Assembly (NCBI GenBank): GCA_008017155.1
Contig: SSGX01000038.1
Span: 1 to 64,000 of the forward strand
Origin: Neisseriales bacterium
GTDB lineage: Bacteria; Pseudomonadota; Gammaproteobacteria; Burkholderiales; UBA11063
Length of the DNA: 64,000 bases
Direction of reading: 5' to 3'
The notes beneath the pieces were generated by a model. The model ran no database searches. It worked only from the letters and a program-made list of their open reading frames with translations, and had not been told where the DNA came from. The stretch's first letter is position 1; the number at the start of each line of letters is the position of its first letter. This document shows positions 46,001-53,476 of the stretch, one piece after another. A program made the position numbers and the translations under genes.

Positions 46001-46207
46001 CCAATTATCATGACGTCGCTTGCCTTTATTTTGGGTGCTTTGCCGTTGGCAATTGCGCATGGTGCTAATTCGAATGCTGAACACTCAGTTGGGACTGGTA
46101 TTATTGGTGGGATGCTTGGTTCAACCTTGATTGCAATTATCTTTGTCCCACTATTCTTTGTGGTAGTTATGGGTAAAAAAACTTATACTAAGCCGGAAGA
46201 TGAATAA
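43100..46207 (+). CDS. RND multidrug efflux permease (HAE1), copy 3
   Basis: A 1035-residue AcrB-like pump starting MLRFFINNPVFSSVVSIII. The relay pair is Asp406/Asp407 (GIVVDDSIVVIENVERI), with GLSAKNAILIVEFAV in TM10 and RFRPIIMTS after it. It differs from copy 1 and copy 2 throughout the porter domain (NQPAIDGISNTNGIEMYIQD replaces the usual RGLSTTGG loop), so its substrate range probably differs. It is the second gene of a two-permease unit and ends 19 bases before corA, which could be read from the same transcript. Confidence 0.93.
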   Translation: MLRFFINNPVFSSVVSIIIVICGLVAIFNLPLAEYPNIAPPTITITAHYPGANAETIQKTVASPIEDQVNGANQMIYMNSVMSSNGDYNLVVTFAVGTNLNAVIGDVLNRLNTALPMLPQIVQDLGVTMRKSSQNVLMSISMQTDGRQDQVYLSNYTYRAVYTELVRVKGVGDVQMAGARTYSMRIWLQPDKMQKLGVTLTDVENAINEQNVQVAVGQVAAPPATGPSLMTINLVGQSYYSDPKQFEQIVVRNSGVQYIRIKDIARVELGAFSYDTINKLDHDSNIGLQIYLDPSANQLATHAAIMATMERLGKQFPDGITYKVSFDNTKFIKKALTNVAETLRDACILVVLVVFLFLQKGRATLIPILTIPVAVVGTFAGMYATGFSINNLTLFGLILSIGIVVDDSIVVIENVERIMEQQKCSAKEASIKSMEEVASALIAIVLVLCCAFIPSAFLGGLTGILYQQFAVTIAISVVLSGIVALTLTPALCAIMLKDGHQVEVKNRFFVAFNKGFEKFTDAYIFAVKLLLEKRKLFMGVFGGVLILTTFIYYIMPVGFIPNEDKGFFMTQITLPNNASLQRTEKVTDDFVTYLLKDKKNIENSISLIGVDQLHAGSVKTNVTTVTADLVDWDERKDDVNVLIDRANEFGKTYKGANILAYNQPAIDGISNTNGIEMYIQDKVTGSYVDLDNYAKKMTTELNKSPLVARSYYTFNPYNQAYNVLVDVDRAKFYGLQISDVYNLLEANYGPDLVNYFYRMGDLFWVTVQSDFDYRKSPEQLDNLYVRNSSESMVPVNSVVKTSMSTSPDVIERVNDYLATKIVVEPKDGVTISQIMQLMNDVAAKILPKEYSYTWYGVAYQQANTGTTSTFAFAFGMIMIFLVLAGQYEMWRLPFVVIMGIPFALFGAGAILLMRGLDNDLYFQISLITLLGLSAKNAILIVEFAVEHWREGASTVDSVLIAARQRFRPIIMTSLAFILGALPLAIAHGANSNAEHSVGTGIIGGMLGSTLIAIIFVPLFFVVVMGKKTYTKPEDE

Positions 46208-46226
46208 TTAGATGAGGTAATTTCAG

Positions 46227-47321
46227 ATGGCTAATAGATTATTAAAACATTTTCTGCCTACCGCAAAGATTTCTGCGGAACGTAGCAAAGATATTCTATT
46301 AGTCAATCCAACTGTTTCTGGTGAGAGAGAGTATGCAGAAAGGAGTAGCCTTTCTGCATTTTCTTATTCAGGAACCTATGTTTTTTCACAAAGCGCATTA
46401 ACTATTTCTGAAGTCGATAGATTCCGCGACAATGATCTGATTAATTGGATCAACCTTGGTGGAATTAATAAGAAAGACGTTGAACATATTTGTGAACTTT
46501 TTAATGTGCACAGCTTACTAGTTGAAGATATATTTAGTGTTGGACAACGGCCAAAAGTTGATGAGGTTGACGGGGTTTTATTTTGTCAGCTAAATATGCT
46601 TTATTATAACGAAGATGAGTGCCGGGTCGAAAGTGAGCAGATAAGTCTTGCTCTTGGCAAAGATTATCTTCTTTCAATACAGGAAGATGATACTCGTGAT
46701 GTATTTGATCCATTAAGACTAAGACTAAATATTGCGACTACTAAATTGCGCCAGCGCCAAGCAGATTACTTATTGTATAGTATGCTGGATTTGATAGTTG
46801 ATAATTATTTTTTGGTGATGGAGAAGCTAGCAAATCGAATAGAAGCAATGGAAGATGAGGTTATTCATAATAGCTATAATCAAAGTTTGCTTCAAATTAA
46901 TCTTCTTCGAAAAGAGCTAATCATTTTACGTCGGAATATTATTCCGGTACGCGATTTAATCGCCGGGATTATCCGAAGTGAATCAAGTCTTATTGAAGAA
47001 CGAAATTTAAAATACTTTAAAGATATTAATGACCATATTATACAAGCGTATGAGCTTAGCGAAAACTATCGTGACATGGTGACTAATATTCAGGATTTAT
47101 ATATTAATAATGTAAATCTGAAGCTAAATGAAATTATGAAGTTTATTGCCGTACTTACCTGTCTCATGGCTCCAGCCACCATCATTGGCGGAATTTTTGG
47201 TATGAATTTTGATATCATTCCTTATGCCCATAAGCACTATGGCTTTTATCTGGCGATTGCATTGATGATTGCTATTCCTTGGGGTATGCTAGTAATGTTT
47301 AAGCGGCGTAATTGGTTTTAG
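46227..47321 (+). CDS. corA: Magnesium/cobalt transporter CorA
   Basis: A 364-residue pentameric channel for Mg2+ (and Co2+/Ni2+). A long N-terminal cytoplasmic domain is followed by a helical stalk and two C-terminal membrane helices. The selectivity motif GMNF is at about 325-328 (GGIFGMNFDIIPYAH), and the protein ends in the basic FKRRNWF tail. GAGGT precedes the ATG. It lies between the third RND gene and the 5-formyl-THF cyclo-ligase gene. Confidence 0.94.
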   Translation: MANRLLKHFLPTAKISAERSKDILLVNPTVSGEREYAERSSLSAFSYSGTYVFSQSALTISEVDRFRDNDLINWINLGGINKKDVEHICELFNVHSLLVEDIFSVGQRPKVDEVDGVLFCQLNMLYYNEDECRVESEQISLALGKDYLLSIQEDDTRDVFDPLRLRLNIATTKLRQRQADYLLYSMLDLIVDNYFLVMEKLANRIEAMEDEVIHNSYNQSLLQINLLRKELIILRRNIIPVRDLIAGIIRSESSLIEERNLKYFKDINDHIIQAYELSENYRDMVTNIQDLYINNVNLKLNEIMKFIAVLTCLMAPATIIGGIFGMNFDIIPYAHKHYGFYLAIALMIAIPWGMLVMFKRRNWF

Positions 47322-47327
47322 TATAGT

Positions 47328-47897
47328 ATGGATAATATAATTTCTTTCTCTAAAGAGTCTTTACGCAGTGAAATGCGTCAGCTACGCAAATCGCTTCATG
47401 CCTCAATATCCATTTCAGCAAGCCAAAATGTACTTAAAAATCTTTTACTACTTTTGACTAATGTTAAAAAAATTGGCGTTTATTATGCCCTTGGTAGTGA
47501 ATTAAATCTTTCTCCTGTCATTGAGTATGCTTTAGAGTCTGAAATTGAAGTTTTTTTGCCAGTTGCCTATAAAGAGAATAGATTAATGCGGTTTGAGAAA
47601 ATTATTCAGCAAACAGAATCACGCCCTGTGTTCTATCCCGAGGATTATCAGTTAGCAAGTGAAACAAAATGTTATAATCTTGACTTGGTGTTATTACCCC
47701 TAGTTGCTGTAGACCTAAAGGGCTATCGACTTGGGCAGGGTGGCGGATATTATGATACAACTTTTGCCAGCTTGGCAGAAAGACCGCTTCTTTGTGGGGT
47801 TGGCTATGCCGATCAATTGCTTGACTTAGTACCGCATGATGATTGGGATTTGCAGCTCGATTATTTTGTATCCGAACAAAGACTAATAAAATTTTAG
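47328..47897 (+). CDS. 5-formyltetrahydrofolate cyclo-ligase
   Basis: Converts 5-formyl-THF to 5,10-methenyl-THF using ATP, recycling a folate side product. The 189-residue protein has the N-terminal basic SLRSEMRQLRKSL, the central DLVLLPLVAVD and the ATP-binding GYRLGQGGGYYD, followed by GVGYADQ. This is the YgfA/MTHFS pattern at normal length. It starts 6 bases after corA, implying co-transcription without an obvious functional link. Confidence 0.93.
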   Translation: MDNIISFSKESLRSEMRQLRKSLHASISISASQNVLKNLLLLLTNVKKIGVYYALGSELNLSPVIEYALESEIEVFLPVAYKENRLMRFEKIIQQTESRPVFYPEDYQLASETKCYNLDLVLLPLVAVDLKGYRLGQGGGYYDTTFASLAERPLLCGVGYADQLLDLVPHDDWDLQLDYFVSEQRLIKF

Positions 47898-47937
47898 AAA
47901 AATTACAGTTAATTATCTATAACTAATGGACTTAAAA

Positions 47938-49029
47938 ATGCAGTTTATTGATTTAAAAAAACAATATCAGTTAATCAAAGATGATGTACTAAACGAAATT
48001 AATCAGGTGCTTGATTCTGGTCAATATATCCTTGGTGATAAAGTACCAGAGCTTGAAAAGCAACTTGCTAGCTATACAGGTGCGAAACATTGTATAGGTG
48101 TGTGCGATGGTACCAAAGCGCTTTTAATGGCATTGATGGCGCTGGATGTCAAGGCTGGTGATGAAGTGATTGTACCTGCGTTTACTTTTATTGCGACAGC
48201 ATCGATGGCAGCTCTTCTTGGGATTACCCCAGTTTTTGTTGATGTAGATGAGAAAACTTACAATCTTGATCCAACAAAACTTGAAGCAGCTATTACTTCC
48301 AAGACTAAAGCAATTATTCCAGTTAGTTTATATGGACAATGTGCAGATTTTGATGCAATTAATGCGATTGCTGCTAAGCATAATCTGGCAGTTATTGAAG
48401 ATGGTGCGCAAAGTTTTGGCGCGACATATAAAGGGCGTCAATCATGTAGTCTTACTACAATTGCAACGACTAGTTTTTTCCCCTCTAAGCCATTAGGTTG
48501 CTACGGCGATGGTGGTGCGATTTTTACCAATAATGATGAAATTGCTACTAGATTAAAATGGATTCGGATTCATGGTCAGGATAAACGCTATCATCATGCA
48601 ACTCTTGGTATAAATGGGCGATTAGATACCTTGCAAGCTGGGGTGCTACTAGCAAAAATGCGGATATTTCCAGAAGAGGTGAAATTACGCGAAAAAGTTG
48701 CTGTACGTTACAATCAGCTTTTATCTGATGCAAATTGTGTAACTCCGTATCTGGCAGCTGGAAATACTTCGGTTTATGCCCAGTATACGCTTCTAGTAAA
48801 TGATAGGGATGGACTAATCAAATTCCTTAATGAGAATGGGATTCCAACCGCAGTACATTATCCAATTCCATTACATAAGCAACCAATATTTACACATAAC
48901 TATCATGGACAGGATTTATCAGTATCCGAAAAAGTTGCTGCTAAAGTTGTAAGCTTGCCAATGCATCCATATCTTGATGAAGAAACTCAGGACAAGATTG
49001 TCGCTACAGTTAAACAGTTTGTTGGTTAA
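47938..49029 (+). CDS. wbpE: DegT/DnrJ/EryC1 sugar aminotransferase, WbpE-like
   Basis: PLP-dependent aminotransferase that adds an amino group to a 3-keto sugar nucleotide; in Pseudomonas WbpE acts on UDP-2-acetamido-2-deoxy-3-keto-glucuronate. The 363-residue protein closely follows WbpE: FIDLKKQY at the start, QYILGDKVPELE, IIPVSLYGQCADFDAINAI, the PLP lysine in TSFFPSKPLGCYGDGGA, RYHHATLGINGRLDTLQA and TAVHYPIPLHKQP. ATG 47938 matches the family N-terminus; ATG 47926 is possible. Partner genes (WbpB, WbpD) are not in the window. The product could feed surface polysaccharide or the glycan used by PglL. Confidence 0.88.
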   Translation: MQFIDLKKQYQLIKDDVLNEINQVLDSGQYILGDKVPELEKQLASYTGAKHCIGVCDGTKALLMALMALDVKAGDEVIVPAFTFIATASMAALLGITPVFVDVDEKTYNLDPTKLEAAITSKTKAIIPVSLYGQCADFDAINAIAAKHNLAVIEDGAQSFGATYKGRQSCSLTTIATTSFFPSKPLGCYGDGGAIFTNNDEIATRLKWIRIHGQDKRYHHATLGINGRLDTLQAGVLLAKMRIFPEEVKLREKVAVRYNQLLSDANCVTPYLAAGNTSVYAQYTLLVNDRDGLIKFLNENGIPTAVHYPIPLHKQPIFTHNYHGQDLSVSEKVAAKVVSLPMHPYLDEETQDKIVATVKQFVG

Positions 49030-49797
49030 ATGATGAGTTTTTTTAATTACCATATGCCTCCATTTTTAAATGTAATGGGGGCTTTTTATGTCTTGGTCGC
49101 AGCGCCGTTTTTAATTAGTTTCCTACGCCAAGGTTACTGGAGTGGTGTATTTAGCCAGCTAAGTCGCGAATTATACCGCTATCGCCTATGGATAATTCCT
49201 GTACTTGCTCTTGAATTATTATTAATAAAATTTGCTGATTTACCAGTAACTTTATGGGTGAAAGCTCTTGATGATAATATTCATGCTTATACATTCTGGG
49301 ATTTTATTTGTTCCTGTGCTGAAGGTGGCTTTGTTGCTGGATTTTTATTTACTATTTTTATGCTTGCGAATTATTTCAACAAATATAAGTTATCGCAAGT
49401 AGCCAGAATCAGTCTGATGAGTTCCATTTATGGTGGCTTGGCAAATGGAGTGCTTAAATTTATTTTTAATCGGCAGCGGCCATCAATTGGCCTTGATCAA
49501 TGGCATTTTTTTGCTTTTTTTGAAAGTGGTGCCAAACATTTCGGTGATTTGATGTATGCTTATAATAGTATGCCATCCGGTCATACTATATCAACGCTTG
49601 CGGCGATAATGCCATTTTTTCTTGCCTACCAATCAAAAAAAATTCGTATTGGCTTAGTTATCTGGGCATTGATGGTTAATTTTTCCCGGGTCTATACGAT
49701 TAATCACTGGCTAAGCGATGTTGTAATGGCAAGCATTCTCGGTATTATAATTGGCGTTGCTGTATTTAAGGTAAATGAGTTTAGGTTTAAAAAATAA
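49030..49797 (+). CDS. PAP2-family membrane phosphatase
   Basis: A 255-residue inner-membrane protein with about six hydrophobic segments and the three-part phosphatase signature: KFIFNRQRP (about 140), YNSMPSGHT (about 178) and SRVYTINHWLSDV (about 218). Family members dephosphorylate lipid phosphates such as undecaprenyl pyrophosphate, phosphatidic acid or lipid A. It directly abuts wbpE, which hints at a role in recycling the polyprenyl carrier of a glycan pathway, but lipid A (LpxE/LpxF-like) or PgpB activity is equally possible. Confidence 0.85.
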   Translation: MMSFFNYHMPPFLNVMGAFYVLVAAPFLISFLRQGYWSGVFSQLSRELYRYRLWIIPVLALELLLIKFADLPVTLWVKALDDNIHAYTFWDFICSCAEGGFVAGFLFTIFMLANYFNKYKLSQVARISLMSSIYGGLANGVLKFIFNRQRPSIGLDQWHFFAFFESGAKHFGDLMYAYNSMPSGHTISTLAAIMPFFLAYQSKKIRIGLVIWALMVNFSRVYTINHWLSDVVMASILGIIIGVAVFKVNEFRFKK

Positions 49798-49837
49798 CCT
49801 TTTGCTACCATATCAATAATCTTCTTCTCTTAAAATT

Positions 49838-50476
49838 ATGCGCAATAAAAAATATTGGTTAGTTATTTTAATTTCGGCTATCATTGGTCTGGTATTTGCC
49901 CGTGATGATATTCTTGATAAATTTGAACAGTTATTTGGGCATAGTGGTTCACCACATCCAACGGTAGTTAATGCAACGGGAACTATTGAAGTTGCTTTTA
50001 GTCCGAATAATGGTGGAACGGCTACTATTGTCAAGGCAGTTAATGAGGCAAAACAGACTATTCTGGTATCAGCATATAGCTTTACCTCCAAAGATATTGC
50101 TAATAGTCTTCTTTATGCTCAGATACGTGGAGTAACTGTAAAGTTAATTCTGGATAAATCTCAAGTAAGTCAGAAATATTCTTCGAGTACTTTTTTCGCT
50201 AATCAAGGCTTTGATATGCGGATTGATGTCAAGCATGCCATCTATCATGATAAAGTAATGATTATTGATGATAAAACCGTAATAACAGGATCTTTCAATT
50301 TTACTAAGGCAGCTGAAACAAAAAATGCCGAGAATCTCCTTGTGATACGAGATAATCCTGAACTTGCCAAATTATATACGCAGGATTGGTGGTTTAATTG
50401 GCAACAAGCGGTCTCACGCGATGAATTCTTTGCCAACTATAAGACAAAATCGAAACGAAATAATGATGATGAATAA
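49838..50476 (+). CDS. Phospholipase D-family nuclease (Nuc-like), membrane-anchored or exported
   Basis: A 212-residue protein with a single HKD motif, YHDKVMIIDDKTVITGSFNF, plus the conserved FSPNNGGTATIVKAVNEAK start and NAENLLVI segment. One HKD motif per chain is typical of the small Nuc-type PLD nucleases that work as dimers. The His in this copy lies in IYHDKVMIID, so the catalytic core is intact. An N-terminal hydrophobic stretch (about 5-20) suggests export or anchoring, as in Salmonella/pKM101 Nuc. Its stop lies inside the start region of midA. Confidence 0.85.
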   Translation: MRNKKYWLVILISAIIGLVFARDDILDKFEQLFGHSGSPHPTVVNATGTIEVAFSPNNGGTATIVKAVNEAKQTILVSAYSFTSKDIANSLLYAQIRGVTVKLILDKSQVSQKYSSSTFFANQGFDMRIDVKHAIYHDKVMIIDDKTVITGSFNFTKAAETKNAENLLVIRDNPELAKLYTQDWWFNWQQAVSRDEFFANYKTKSKRNNDDE

Positions 50477-51623
50477 GCAAATATTTAACCTTACGGATGA
50501 AGAACAGCTACTTACCGACAAGCTTTCTTCAGTTATCAAAGAAGAAATTAATAAGAATGGTGGTTTGATTCCATTTCGACGTTATATGGAATTGGCATTA
50601 TATTATCCCGGACTTGGTTATTATAGCAACCCCCGCCAAAAATTTGGTAAGGAAGGTGATTTTATTACCTCGCCAATGGTCTCTTCATTATTTGGAAATA
50701 CTCTTGCACGCCAGATTCTGGAGGTGATAAATTTTGGTGTATTCCCTCAAGTGCTTGAATTTGGTGCTGGAAATGGTAAGCTAGCGGCAGATATATTAAA
50801 TTCAATCGGTAGCGAAATTACCTCTTACTGTATACTGGAGCTAAGTGCCGATCTAATTGCGTTACAGAAAGAAACTATCCAGAAAATAGCTGGGGATTAT
50901 TTTGATAAGGTAGTCTGGCTTAATGAGTTGCCAGAGAAATTTGATGGAGTAATTATTGCCAATGAAGTTCTTGATGCTCAACCCTGTGAATTACTTTGTC
51001 GTAAGGGGGATAGCATTCACGAAATCGGGGTTAGCTATAATACCGAAGGTAAATTTATCTATAAAGACTATGATTCGAGCTGGCAAGCGGATAACGATGA
51101 TATAACTAATCATTGGACTAACGGTTATCAAAGTGAATGGCATGGCGCCAATACTGCTTTTATTCAAACCCTTGCCTCCAACCTTAATCATGGTGCGATC
51201 TTACTGATTGACTATGGCTATGGGCAAACAGAATACTATCATCAAGAGTTTTATAAGGGACGGCTAAGAGGATTTTTCCGTCACCATCTCCTTGATGATG
51301 TGCTTATTTATCCCGGATTAATTGATATTACTACTAGTGTTAACTGGACGAAAATAGCTACTACGGCAATTGATGCGGGTTTGGATTTGATTGGCTATGT
51401 CAATCAAGCAGCATTCTTGATTAACGCGGGGATTGCTGAAACAATGGGTGAATTAAGAGAGAACTTATCTCATGATGAATATATTAAACTGTCGAATCAA
51501 GTAAATCAGCTAGTCTCGGCGAATCAGATGGGCGAATTATTTAAGGTAATGGCATTAAGTCGTGGAATTGATGAAGCCGATTGGTGTGGCTTTAGATCTG
51601 GTGACTTAAGCTATACACTGTAA
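50463..51623 (+). CDS. MidA/NDUFAF7-type SAM-dependent methyltransferase
   Basis: A 386-residue class I methyltransferase of the DUF185/MidA family; the mitochondrial homologue NDUFAF7 methylates an arginine of a complex I subunit. IPFRRYMELALYYPGLGYYS and GDFITSPMVSSLFG are the family's N-terminal signature, LEFGAGNGKLAADIL is the SAM loop, and ANEVLDAQPCE and LLIDYGYGQTEYYH follow. Three in-frame ATGs (50463, 50466, 50469) lie at the start; the frame is open further upstream inside the PLD gene, but those residues do not fit the family. It overlaps the PLD stop by 14 bases. Confidence 0.85.
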   Translation: MMMNKQIFNLTDEEQLLTDKLSSVIKEEINKNGGLIPFRRYMELALYYPGLGYYSNPRQKFGKEGDFITSPMVSSLFGNTLARQILEVINFGVFPQVLEFGAGNGKLAADILNSIGSEITSYCILELSADLIALQKETIQKIAGDYFDKVVWLNELPEKFDGVIIANEVLDAQPCELLCRKGDSIHEIGVSYNTEGKFIYKDYDSSWQADNDDITNHWTNGYQSEWHGANTAFIQTLASNLNHGAILLIDYGYGQTEYYHQEFYKGRLRGFFRHHLLDDVLIYPGLIDITTSVNWTKIATTAIDAGLDLIGYVNQAAFLINAGIAETMGELRENLSHDEYIKLSNQVNQLVSANQMGELFKVMALSRGIDEADWCGFRSGDLSYTL

Positions 51624-51759
51624 GTAACTGCTCGTACTATCTCGCAATAGTTGCGTTGCAAGGCTCCTTATTTACTTCTCATGTAAACCGCGTCGCCTTG
51701 CTTCTTGCTCTTGCTACATATTCCGGCAGTTACAGAGTTTACATAGCATGAGTAATTAC
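51624..51759. repeat. MITE-like intergenic element with terminal inverted repeats
   Basis: A non-coding stretch of about 136 bases bounded by imperfect inverted ends: GTAACTGCTCGTACTAT on the left and, read in reverse complement, GTAATTACTCATGCTAT on the right (13 of 17 matching). A shortened relative lies at 21129-21188 in the opposite orientation. GTAAGTAACT occurs at 51620-51629 and again at 51766-51775, and could be a target duplication or a partial end. It starts right at the stop codon of midA. Confidence 0.65.
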
Positions 51760-51827
51760 CATTGTGTAAGTAACTACATATGTGTAGAAACTTTTATGGT
51801 TATTTGGAAATTGATTGGAAATAAAAG

Positions 51828-53177
51828 ATGATTAAAAAACCTGAATTATTATTACCCGCTGGGACATTCAGGCATTTGGAATATGCCTATGATTTTGGTG
51901 CTGATGCAGTATATGCTGGACAGCCAAGATATAGTTTACGTGCTCGGAATAACGAGTTTAAGCTAGAACAGCTACAAAAAGGAATTGAGGAAGCTAGAGT
52001 ACGGGGTAAAAAACTATATATCGCGAGTAATATTCTGCCACATAATGCCAAGATAAAAACCTACCTGAAGGATATGGAGTCATTAATGGCAATGAAGCCT
52101 GATGCCTTGATTATGGCAGATCCTGGGTTAATCATGATGGTAAAAGACCGTTGGCCTGAAGCTGAGATTCATTTGTCGGTACAAGCAAATACGGTTAATT
52201 ATGCTGGAGTAAAATTTTGGCAAAGGCAGGGAATTTCACGGGTAATTTTATCGCGTGAGTTGTCTCTTGATGAAATAGAAGAAATTAAACAGCAATGCCC
52301 AGAGATGGAAATAGAAGTGTTTGTCCATGGGGCATTATGCATTGCTTATTCTGGACGTTGTTTATTATCTGGATATTTTAATCGCCGCGATCCAAATCAA
52401 GGAACCTGTACCAATGCCTGCCGCTGGCAATATAAAGTCCATGAGACAGATAGCAATGATGCGGGTGATGTTACGCTAGCTACAAATAATTCATCAAAGG
52501 TAGGTGAATGTCATTCATTAACCTCGGCTGCGGGTGGTGTTGTCCGTAATAGTTGTGCCAATGATTCATACTTACTGGAAGATGTTACCCGTCCGGGCGA
52601 GTATATGGAAATTAATGAAGATGAACACGGTACATATATCATGAATTCAAAAGATCTGCGGGCGATTGAACATGTTGAACGGCTGGTTAAGATTGGTGTT
52701 GATTCGCTCAAGATTGAAGGGCGCACCAAGTCAATCTATTATGTTGCACGAGTAGCTGCTGCTTATCGACGTGCAATTGATGCCGCTTTTGCGGGAGAAG
52801 CTTTTAATCCAGACCTTTTAGCTGATCTTGAGGGCTTGGCAAATCGTGGCTATACCGATGGTTTTTTACAACGCCATCATGCCGAAGATTATCAGAATTA
52901 TTTGGATAATCATTCCAAATCAAGACAAAGTCAGTTTGTTGGTGAAGTACTTGAAATTGATACTAATGGCTATGCGTTAGTCGAAGTAAAAAATAAATTT
53001 AGCATTGGGGATAAATTAGAAATTCTTCATCCATCAGGAACACGAGTAGTTGAACTTCAGGAGATGCAGGATAAAGTTGGAGCACAAGTTTCTGTTGCTG
53101 CTGGTAGTGGTGTTTATGTTCGTATTCCGGGTATGGCAGGAATGGAAAAAGCTCTGATTGCCAGAGTCATTAATTGA
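51828..53177 (+). CDS. trhP: U32-family tRNA hydroxylation protein TrhP (YegQ)
   Basis: A 449-residue U32 peptidase-family protein. TrhP is needed for hydroxylation of uridine 34 in tRNAs, the first step to 5-(carboxy)methoxyuridine. ELLLPAGTFRHLEYAYDFGA at the start, FVHGALCIAYSGRCLLSG and NRRDPNQGTCTNACRW place the four conserved cysteines (near 172-202). YIMNSKDLRAIEHVERLV and SLKIEGRTKSIYYVARVAAA are further family blocks. YegQ-type length and the C-terminal barrel-like domain fit. Its neighbours give no direct functional link. Confidence 0.92.
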   Translation: MIKKPELLLPAGTFRHLEYAYDFGADAVYAGQPRYSLRARNNEFKLEQLQKGIEEARVRGKKLYIASNILPHNAKIKTYLKDMESLMAMKPDALIMADPGLIMMVKDRWPEAEIHLSVQANTVNYAGVKFWQRQGISRVILSRELSLDEIEEIKQQCPEMEIEVFVHGALCIAYSGRCLLSGYFNRRDPNQGTCTNACRWQYKVHETDSNDAGDVTLATNNSSKVGECHSLTSAAGGVVRNSCANDSYLLEDVTRPGEYMEINEDEHGTYIMNSKDLRAIEHVERLVKIGVDSLKIEGRTKSIYYVARVAAAYRRAIDAAFAGEAFNPDLLADLEGLANRGYTDGFLQRHHAEDYQNYLDNHSKSRQSQFVGEVLEIDTNGYALVEVKNKFSIGDKLEILHPSGTRVVELQEMQDKVGAQVSVAAGSGVYVRIPGMAGMEKALIARVIN

Positions 53178-53356
53178 TAATCAGCATAAGATTATTCATT
53201 TATAAATAGTCTGGTTTAAATTATGTGCTGTTTAATGTATTGATGAATTTTCAGGGTTAATTCTGTGGGAGAGTTTTACGAATACGTTCATATACTGCAT
53301 TGCAAAATTCTTGTTGTAAAAATTAATATATAATATAGTAATAATAATTAAGTTGT

Positions 53357-53390
53357 AGCCAATTAGTGGATAAACTGTTGGCTTTTTTAT
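53357..53390 (+). terminator. Hairpin with T-tract upstream of the POT transporter
   Basis: AGCCAA pairs with TTGGCT around a 15-base loop (with an inner AGT/ACT pairing) and is followed directly by TTTTTTA. It sits after a TATAAT (53329-53334) and before the leader ORF and transporter, so it may be an attenuator as well as a late terminator for trhP. Apart from this, the promoter candidate and the leader ORF, I see nothing in the 298-base gap. Confidence 0.4.
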
Positions 53391-53425
53391 ATTAATAAGC
53401 TTGTCTAAATTCGTTGAGGTGAATT

Positions 53426-53476
53426 ATGAGTTATGTTTATAATAAACTTTCCGAGTTTAATAGAAGGATTTTGTGA
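53426..53476 (+). CDS. Possible 16-residue leader peptide before the POT transporter
   Basis: ATG 53426 is preceded by GAGGT at 53416-53420, a good ribosome site. The ORF encodes MSYVYNKLSEFNRRIL and its TGA (53474-53476) overlaps the transporter start (TGATG). This arrangement suggests translational coupling or a regulatory leader. The peptide has no obvious run of a single regulatory amino acid. Conservation in relatives would decide whether it is real. Confidence 0.4.
   Translation: MSYVYNKLSEFNRRIL

Noticed and set aside
50364-50462. Upstream extension of the midA frame into the PLD gene
   Set aside because: The residues do not match the family start; the ATG cluster at 50463-50471 fits better.
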